Source: Achromobacter aloeverae
GTDB taxonomy: Bacteria; Pseudomonadota; Gammaproteobacteria; Burkholderiales; Burkholderiaceae_B
DNA length: 64,000 nucleotides
Direction of reading: 5' to 3'
Assembly (NCBI RefSeq): GCF_004121055.1
Contig: NZ_PYAL01000001.1
Span: 372,001-436,000 of the forward strand
Position numbers and translations under genes: made by a program. The stretch's first letter is position 1. Every line of letters begins with the position of its first letter. Of the stretch, positions 58,845-64,000 are shown piece by piece. The notes under the pieces are model-generated. The model saw nothing but the letters and a program-made list of their open reading frames with translations, made no database searches and had not been told where the DNA came from.

Positions 58845-59218
58845 ACGTCGCCAGCAAGCAGCAGGATGCCGGCGACGATCGCCAGGTCGCCGTCGCCCTC
58901 TCCTACAATGAGGCGGAAGCCGCGCCGCGCGTCGTGGCGAAGGGCTATGGCACGCTGGCCGACACCATCATCCGCACGGCCCAGGAACACGGCCTGTACG
59001 TCCATCAATCGCCCGAGCTGGTGGGCCTGCTGATGCAGGTGAACCTGGACGCGCAAATCCCGCCCGAGCTCTACGTCGCGGTGGCGGAATTATTGGCCTG
59101 GCTTTACCGGGTCGAGTCCGGCGGCGCTGAAGCCGCCAAGGAAGCCTTGCTCGCGGCCATGACGCCTCGCGCGCCCGCGACGCCCGGCTTGCCGCGTAAC
59201 GAACAAACGTCGCGTTGA
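58841..59218 (+). CDS. Stand-alone FlhB C-terminal-domain protein (FhlB/YlqH-like)
   Basis: About 125 aa. Corresponds to the cytoplasmic end of FlhB after its cleavage site: VAVALSYNEAEAAPRVVAKG, then ADTIIRTAQEHGLYVHQSPE, IPPELYVAVAELLAWLYRV. The NPTH autocleavage motif and the membrane domain are missing. The start is TTG at 58841, overlapping the FliK-like stop (TTGA) with GGAGGAA upstream. FlhB-C is the partner of FliK in the export substrate switch, so pairing with a FliK-like gene is functionally suggestive. Confidence 0.85.
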   Translation: MNVASKQQDAGDDRQVAVALSYNEAEAAPRVVAKGYGTLADTIIRTAQEHGLYVHQSPELVGLLMQVNLDAQIPPELYVAVAELLAWLYRVESGGAEAAKEALLAAMTPRAPATPGLPRNEQTSR

Positions 59219-59257
59219 TGCGCCGCTCCCCCCAGGCAGCATAAACCCATAAGCATC

Positions 59258-60163
59258 ATGAGCCCCAAAGAGTCCGATCCCGATTTTCTACTGACGCGGC
59301 CGGAGGAAATCCGTTCCGCGCTGTTCGAGCTTACCCATCCGGAATGCCAGATTCTCGTGCGCGATGCCGCCGATCGGGAAATGGCGGTCCTGGTGCTGGG
59401 GACCGACAAGCAGACGCGCCATTTCTTCTGGCGCCCGCGCGACTACGCCGGCGCCGATTTCGAAAAGAACGATGTGCACGGGCTGCGCGTAGGCAGCGTG
59501 CTGCAATTCCACGCAAACGGCTACGGCGGCGTGCAGATCCATTTCCGCGTGCCGCGTCCCGATGTGGTGCGGTTCGACGACGGCAGCGCGGCACTGGTCT
59601 CGCCCTACCCGGAACGCCTGTCCCGGATACAACGGCGCAAGATGTTCCGCGCCTCGATCACGGGCAATAGCGTGCGTTGCGGCGGCCATTGGCGGCCGGC
59701 GCCGGGCGCCAAGCCTATCGTGTTCACGGTGCGGGATATTTCCGTGGACGGGGTGGGCCTGCGCATCAACCGCGCCGTCGAGGATCTGCCGCCACCGGGG
59801 ACGAAGATGGAGGATGTCTACCTGGACTTCGGCGATTTTGGCAACATCACCACCGACCTGGAGATACGCACGCTGATCCCGCTGGCGGGCCAGCCGCTGA
59901 AGCCCGAGACGGACGCCGAGAAGCTCGCGGCGGCCGACGGGCTGGCGGCCACGTCCGTCGCGCCGCAGGTCGACGCCCAGGAGGCCAGCGACGCCAAGGG
60001 CAGCCCCAAGGCGAGCACCAAGGGAAACACCAAGGGGAGCATCACGGGCGAAGACCCGCTCACGCACGTCGGCGCGGCCTTCCTGATCCTGGACGGCCGC
60101 CAGGAAACCTGGCTGCAGCAAGTGGTGTGGCGCCTCGAAAAGGCGCGGACGATGGGAAGCTGA
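59258..60163 (+). CDS. ycgR: Flagellar brake protein YcgR (PilZ, c-di-GMP receptor)
   Basis: About 301 aa. N-terminal YcgR/YcgR_2 domain (residues about 12-118) and a PilZ domain starting with RIQRRKMFR (124-131, RxxxR motif) and DISVDGVGL (160-168, D/NxSxxG motif): both c-di-GMP motifs are intact. A low-complexity insert (about 211-266, with KGSPKAS/KGNTKGS repeats) splits the PilZ domain before its final strand and helix (HVGAAFLILDGRQETWLQQV). When bound to c-di-GMP, YcgR acts on the motor to slow swimming. Confidence 0.9.
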   Translation: MSPKESDPDFLLTRPEEIRSALFELTHPECQILVRDAADREMAVLVLGTDKQTRHFFWRPRDYAGADFEKNDVHGLRVGSVLQFHANGYGGVQIHFRVPRPDVVRFDDGSAALVSPYPERLSRIQRRKMFRASITGNSVRCGGHWRPAPGAKPIVFTVRDISVDGVGLRINRAVEDLPPPGTKMEDVYLDFGDFGNITTDLEIRTLIPLAGQPLKPETDAEKLAAADGLAATSVAPQVDAQEASDAKGSPKASTKGNTKGSITGEDPLTHVGAAFLILDGRQETWLQQVVWRLEKARTMGS

Positions 60164-60194
60164 TCGCGCGTAGCGGCCGCGCCCGACGTCCGCC

Positions 60195-61364
60195 CTATTC
60201 CGCCGCGCCGGGATTCTCGGCCCAGGACAGCGTGCGGTCGGCCAACCCCTCCTGGAGGGGCGCCGGAAAATACGTCGACGCGATTTCTTCCGGCGGCATG
60301 GGCTTGCCCAGCAGCCAGCCTTGCACGCGATGGCACTGCAAGGCATTGAGAATCGAAAACTGCCCTTCGGTTTCCACGCCTTCCGCGACGATTTCGCGAT
60401 TCAGGCGGCGCGACAGTTCGACGATGGTGCCGACGATGGCCTGCGCGCTGGAGTCGCTTTCCAGGTTGCGCACGAAGGAGCGGTCGATCTTGATGGTGTC
60501 GAACGGCAGTTGCCGCAAATAGCCCAAACTGGAGTAACCGGTGCCGAAATCGTCGATGGCGATGCGCACGCCGGCGCGGCGCAATTCCGCCAAGCGGGAA
60601 ATTTCGCCACCCTCGGCCGCCACCAGCACCCCTTCGGTAATTTCCAGTTCCAGCCGCTCGGCGGCCAGTCCGGTGCGGTCGAGCGCGCCGCGCACTTCAC
60701 GCACCAGGTGGATTTTCTCCAACTGGACCGGCGACAGGTTGACGGACAGATACCAGGGCTCGGGCCAGGTCGCGGCTTCGGCGCAGGCCGTTTCCAGCAC
60801 CCACGCGCCCAGCGGCACGATCAGTTCGGTTTGTTCGGCGAGCGGAATGAATTGCATGGGCGCGACCAGTCCGCGCACCGGGTGGTTCCAGCGCAGCAGC
60901 GCCTCGAAACCAACGACGCTGCGTGTCTCCGCGCTGTAGATAGGCTGGTAGTGCACATAAAGCTGGCCGGCTTCCTGCATGGCCTGGCGCAAATCGTCTT
61001 CCAGCGCCTCGGCATCGGCAACCTGGGACAGGCCAAGCACGCTCTGGCCGCTGCGCGTGATGCGCACCGTCCGCAATATGGCTTCCGAGCGCACCAGCTG
61101 GATCGCCAGAAACAGCAGTATGCCGGTCGGGACCAGCACAATGAGCGTAAGCAGTATCCAATGAAAACCAGCAATGGTCGCGGTCCCGGTATCCCACAGG
61201 TACCAGGCCGGCAGCAGGCACAAGGCCACCACTACCGCCACGCCGCCACCGCCGCCGAGCACTCCCCGGGCGCGCCGGGAAATGAACCACGTCATCAGCA
61301 TCGTGACGCCAATAATTTCAAACTGGATTACGGCTACGACCAGCAATGTAAGAGTGTCAAGCAT
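60195..61364 (-). CDS. Membrane EAL-domain c-di-GMP phosphodiesterase
   Basis: About 389 aa. Three N-terminal transmembrane helices (about 5-27, 41-57, 68-91) and one EAL domain with GFEALLRWNHP (EAL at 154-156), SVNLSPVQL, LELEITEG, IDDFGTGYSSLGYLRQL, IKIDRSFV and IVAEGVETE, so all catalytic and metal residues look intact. No GGDEF domain. Converges with ycgR (31 bp between stops) and follows fliE on the minus strand; likely lowers c-di-GMP near the motor. Confidence 0.92.
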   Translation of the reverse strand: MLDTLTLLVVAVIQFEIIGVTMLMTWFISRRARGVLGGGGGVAVVVALCLLPAWYLWDTGTATIAGFHWILLTLIVLVPTGILLFLAIQLVRSEAILRTVRITRSGQSVLGLSQVADAEALEDDLRQAMQEAGQLYVHYQPIYSAETRSVVGFEALLRWNHPVRGLVAPMQFIPLAEQTELIVPLGAWVLETACAEAATWPEPWYLSVNLSPVQLEKIHLVREVRGALDRTGLAAERLELEITEGVLVAAEGGEISRLAELRRAGVRIAIDDFGTGYSSLGYLRQLPFDTIKIDRSFVRNLESDSSAQAIVGTIVELSRRLNREIVAEGVETEGQFSILNALQCHRVQGWLLGKPMPPEEIASTYFPAPLQEGLADRTLSWAENPGAAE

Positions 61365-61443
61365 CGCACACCGTAGACGGCGATAACGGAATTAGTCCGA
61401 AGCGTGCCGCACCGCCTGGATTCTTGCACAAAATTGGCAAGTA

Positions 61444-61797
61444 TCACACCGATATGGACGAGATTTCCTTGTAGGCCGCCACCAGCCGGTTGCGCACTTG
61501 AACCGCGGTCTGGAAACCGATATTCGCTTTTTGCAGGTCGATCATTACGTCATTCAGTGAAATATTGGGCGCACCCAGCTCATACGCGCTGGCTTGCGCC
61601 TTCGCCGACATCTGCGCCGACGAGACACGTTCCAGCGACGCCTTGAGCTCGGTGGCGAAACTTCCAGCGGCCGGGTTGGAGGCCGGATTCGCCGCCGCGT
61701 TCGCCACGCCCGCGGAAGCACCGCCTTCGGCGGCGCGCACCGCGGCGCGCATCTGCGCCAGCATGGTCTCGATGCCAGTCATTCCGGATACTGCCAT
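61444..61797 (-). CDS. fliE: Flagellar hook-basal body protein FliE
   Basis: About 117 aa. MS ring-rod junction protein. Ala-rich N-terminal half and a conserved C-terminus [20 protein letters not shown]-like region ([37 protein letters not shown]). It is divergent from fliF across 302 bp. Confidence 0.94.
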   Translation of the reverse strand: MAVSGMTGIETMLAQMRAAVRAAEGGASAGVANAAANPASNPAAGSFATELKASLERVSSAQMSAKAQASAYELGAPNISLNDVMIDLQKANIGFQTAVQVRNRLVAAYKEISSISV

Positions 61798-61946
61798 GGC
61801 AAAATTTCCTTATTGTCAGGGACGCTTGTGAATGCTCGCAAGACTAATGCCTCAGGCTGTCGCGCATAGCCGACAAATGACGGCAAAAATCCCGATATTT
61901 CGCCAGCTTGACCCGCGGGGGGCACGCGGGCATCCGCATAGAAAAC

Positions 61947-62006
61947 AAATAGCACCAAAAATGCGGTTTTTTCGGCATTTGGTCTTGCCGGCAGCCCGGC
62001 CATAAT
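61947..62006 (+). promoter_or_regulatory. Candidate FlhDC box and class II promoter for fliF
   Basis: AAATAGC (61947-61953) and an imperfect inverted half GGCATTT (61974-61980) resemble FlhDC half-sites. They are followed by a weak -35 TTTGGT (61978-61983) and -10 CATAAT (62001-62006) with a 17-bp spacer, the arrangement seen at FlhDC-activated promoters. The rest of the 302-bp fliE-fliF gap shows no other clear signal. Confidence 0.45.
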
Positions 62007-62099
62007 CCACGCTCCCAGACCAGAAGCACGTTGCATGTGTAACTTGCCCACCTTCAGCTTTCCCCGGCACTCGCGCCTTTCGGCGAGCGGGGGCATCCG

Positions 62100-63776
62100 A
62101 TGAATCAGCAGGCGACTCTTACTTCCTCCCTCATGGCCCGATTCCCCGTGCTGGAACGGCTGCGCGCGATACCCAAACCCGCGCTGATCGGCGCCATCGC
62201 CGCCGTCGCGGCCCTGGTGGTCGCCGCGACCATGTGGAGCCGAGACCCGAACTACAAAGTGCTGTTCTCCAATCTGGACGACCGCGACGGGGGCGCCATC
62301 GTGGCGGCCCTGAACCAGATGAACGTGCCCTACCGCTTCAATGATGGCGGCACTGCCCTGCTGGTGCCGCAGGAGAAGGTGTACGACACGCGCCTGCAAC
62401 TGGCCGCGCAAGGCCTGCCGCGCGGCGGCTCGGTCGGCTTCGAACTGCTGGACAACAGCCGCTTCGGCGCCAGCCAGTTCACCGAGCAGATCAACTACCA
62501 GCGCGCCCTGGAAGGCGAACTGGCGCGTTCGATCGAATCGGTCAATTCCGTGCAGCACGCCCGCGTGCACCTGGCCATCCCGCGCCAGACCCTGTTCGTG
62601 CGCGACCGCCAGGCGCCGACGGCGTCGGTCCTGCTCAACCTGTACCCCGGCCGCAGCCTGGGCGACGGCCAGGTTTCCTCCATCGCCTGGCTGGTGGCGT
62701 CCAGCGTTCCCGAACTGACGGTCAACAACGTGTCCATCGTCGACCAGAACGGCCGCCTGCTTTCGCAGCCCGCCGGCGAAGGCCGCGGCATGGACGCCGA
62801 CCAGTTGCGCTACGTGCGCGAAACGGAACAGCGCACGGTGGAGCGCATCCTGTCCATCCTCAACCCGCTGGTGGGTTCCGGCAACGTCCACGCCCAGGCC
62901 AGCGCCGACATGGATTTCTCGCGCCGCGAGGAAACGCAGGAAACCTACCGTCCCAACCAGGACCCCGGCCAGGCCGCGGTGCGCAGCAAACAGACCAGCG
63001 ACTCCCAGCAGAACGGCGCCAACGCCGCCCAGGGCGTGCCGGGCGCGCTGTCCAACCAGCCGCCGGCCGGCCCGACCGCGCCCATCGTCAATCCGCAACA
63101 GCAACAGCAGCCGCAGCGTCCAGGCCAGCCTGGCCAGCAGGGCCAGAACGCCGGCACCGGCGCGGCCACGACACCGCAGCCGCAGGGCCCCAGCAGCGAG
63201 CGCCGCGACGCCACCACCAACTACGAGCTGGACCGCACCATCAGCCACATCAAGCAGCCGGTGGGCAACCTGAAGCGCATGTCGGTGGCCGTGGTCATCA
63301 ACTACCTGCCTAACAAGGATGGCGAAGCGAAGGCCATGGAACCGGATGAGTTGAACAAGCTCACCACCCTGGTCAAGGAAGCCATGGGCTACTCCGAAGC
63401 GCGCGGCGACTCCCTGAACGTGGTCAACAGCCAGTTCAACGACGTCGAGCCGAGCACGCCGTGGTGGAAGGATCCCGACAATATCGCCATGGGCAAGACC
63501 GCCCTGGGCTGGCTGGCCATCGCGATCGCCGCGCTGTGGGTCTGGCGCTCGCTGCTGCGCCCGATGTACGACCGCTACATGCGCCCGCCCGAGATCGATC
63601 CCGAAGTGGCCGAGCTGGAGCGCCAGGAGGCGCTGCGCGAGGCGCAGGATATCGCCCGCGCCAAGGAAATGGATCGTTTCGAGGAAAACATGAAGCGCGC
63701 CCGCGACATGGCGAACAAGGATCCCCGCGCCGTCGCCATGGTCCTGCGTACCTGGATGAACAAAGATGGCAAATGA
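62100..63776 (+). CDS. fliF: Flagellar MS-ring protein FliF
   Basis: About 558 aa. First transmembrane helix at about 28-45 (ALIGAIAAVAALVVAATMW), YscJ/FliF ring-building motifs (NYKVLFSNLDDRDGGAIVAA, RALEGELARSIESVNSVQHA), a Gln/Pro/Gly-rich stretch near 330-365, second transmembrane helix at about 464-482, and a C-terminal FliG-binding tail (ENMKRARDMANKDPRAVAMV). It overlaps fliG by 11 nt. Confidence 0.97.
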   Translation: MNQQATLTSSLMARFPVLERLRAIPKPALIGAIAAVAALVVAATMWSRDPNYKVLFSNLDDRDGGAIVAALNQMNVPYRFNDGGTALLVPQEKVYDTRLQLAAQGLPRGGSVGFELLDNSRFGASQFTEQINYQRALEGELARSIESVNSVQHARVHLAIPRQTLFVRDRQAPTASVLLNLYPGRSLGDGQVSSIAWLVASSVPELTVNNVSIVDQNGRLLSQPAGEGRGMDADQLRYVRETEQRTVERILSILNPLVGSGNVHAQASADMDFSRREETQETYRPNQDPGQAAVRSKQTSDSQQNGANAAQGVPGALSNQPPAGPTAPIVNPQQQQQPQRPGQPGQQGQNAGTGAATTPQPQGPSSERRDATTNYELDRTISHIKQPVGNLKRMSVAVVINYLPNKDGEAKAMEPDELNKLTTLVKEAMGYSEARGDSLNVVNSQFNDVEPSTPWWKDPDNIAMGKTALGWLAIAIAALWVWRSLLRPMYDRYMRPPEIDPEVAELERQEALREAQDIARAKEMDRFEENMKRARDMANKDPRAVAMVLRTWMNKDGK

Positions 63777-64000
63777 GACCCCCATTGACGGCATGACGCG
63801 CGCGGCCGTCCTGATGATGTCGCTGGGCGAGGATGCGGCGGCCGAAGTCTTCAAGTACCTGACCGCGCGCGAGGTGCAGCAGGTCGGCGGCGCCATGGCC
63901 AGCCTGAAGCAGGTTACCCGCGAGGACGTCGCGACCGTGCTGGAGGAATTCCGCCAGGAATCGGACCAGTTCATCGCCGTCACCCTGGGTTCGGACGACT
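63766..64000 (+). CDS. fliG: Flagellar motor switch protein FliG (5' part)
   Basis: The first 78 residues are visible before the window ends. MTRAAVLMMSLGEDAAAEVF and LTAREVQQVGGAMASLKQV are the FliG N-terminal domain that binds FliF. The ATG at 63766 overlaps the fliF stop, the usual fliF-fliG coupling. Confidence 0.95.
   Translation, partial: MANETPIDGMTRAAVLMMSLGEDAAAEVFKYLTAREVQQVGGAMASLKQVTREDVATVLEEFRQESDQFIAVTLGSDD

Noticed and set aside
61779-63983. 734-codon minus-strand frame opposite fliF
   Set aside because: Antisense shadow running from fliE into fliG; no similarity to any family.

Overview
The window is a 64 kb stretch of GC-rich (about two-thirds GC by eye) chromosome from a motile Gram-negative betaproteobacterium. 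The gene order rpsB-tsf-pyrH-frr-uppS-cdsA-dxr-rseP-bamA-ompH-lpxD-fabZ-lpxA-lpxB-rnhB, the rnfH-ratA-smpB block and the flaG-fliD-fliS-fliT cluster beside a divergent fliE/fliF pair fit Burkholderiales, family Alcaligenaceae, most probably Bordetella or a close relative such as Achromobacter. The genus is inference; the family-level call is firmer. About 61 protein genes fill nearly all of the sequence. No rRNA, tRNA, insertion sequence, prophage or CRISPR array was seen.

Layout. 0.1-5.3 kb: a fused 5-oxoprolinase/hydantoinase gene, divergent from a YafY-type HTH-WYL regulator and a VOC protein. 5.4-10.1 kb: ankyrin protein, tatD, holB, tmk, mltG (all minus strand). 10.4-12.3 kb: ygfZ and a VIT1-type transporter. 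12.4-12.9 kb: a tandem array of about 5.5 copies of an 82-bp hairpin-rich unit. 12.9-16.2 kb: a three-gene valine (isobutyryl-CoA) catabolic operon with an 18-bp perfect palindrome upstream. 16.4-17.7 kb: rnfH-ratA and divergent smpB. 17.8-22.0 kb: four tandem paralogous membrane proteins, of which one has an intact GGEEF diguanylate cyclase domain, two have ruined GGDEF motifs and one lacks the domain altogether. 22.0-25.4 kb: SPFH/NfeD pair, a class I glutamine amidotransferase, and an AraC-type O6-methylguanine-DNA methyltransferase. 25.5-28.9 kb: divergent ppsA and its regulator ppsR. 28.9-44.6 kb: one long minus-strand envelope and translation cluster. 44.9-49.8 kb: map, glnD, marC-like, dsbB. 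50.0-54.5 kb: folC-SPOR-cvpA-purF (minus strand). 54.6-64.0 kb: flagellar genes from flaG to the start of fliG, with a PilZ flagellar brake and an EAL phosphodiesterase between them.

How the parts connect. Cyclic-di-GMP genes occur twice: the DGC array at 18-22 kb and the YcgR/EAL pair inside the flagellar cluster, where they would tune motility. The flagellar segment carries a very good sigma-28 promoter upstream of flaG and a plausible FlhDC-type class II promoter for fliF. A FliK-like gene is translationally coupled (TTGA overlap) to a stand-alone FlhB C-terminal domain that lacks the NPTH cleavage site, an unusual substrate-switch cassette. The long minus-strand cluster couples translation (rpsB, tsf, frr), isoprenoid and phospholipid synthesis (dxr, uppS, cdsA), outer-membrane assembly (bamA, ompH, rseP) and lipid A synthesis (lpxD, fabZ, lpxA, lpxB).

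The least explained signals are non-coding: the 82-bp tandem array and its dispersed relatives with apparently compensatory hairpin arms, the 13-bp inverted repeat in the ppsA leader, a triple 14-bp AT-rich repeat at 6.3 kb, and the repeat-rich rpsB leader.
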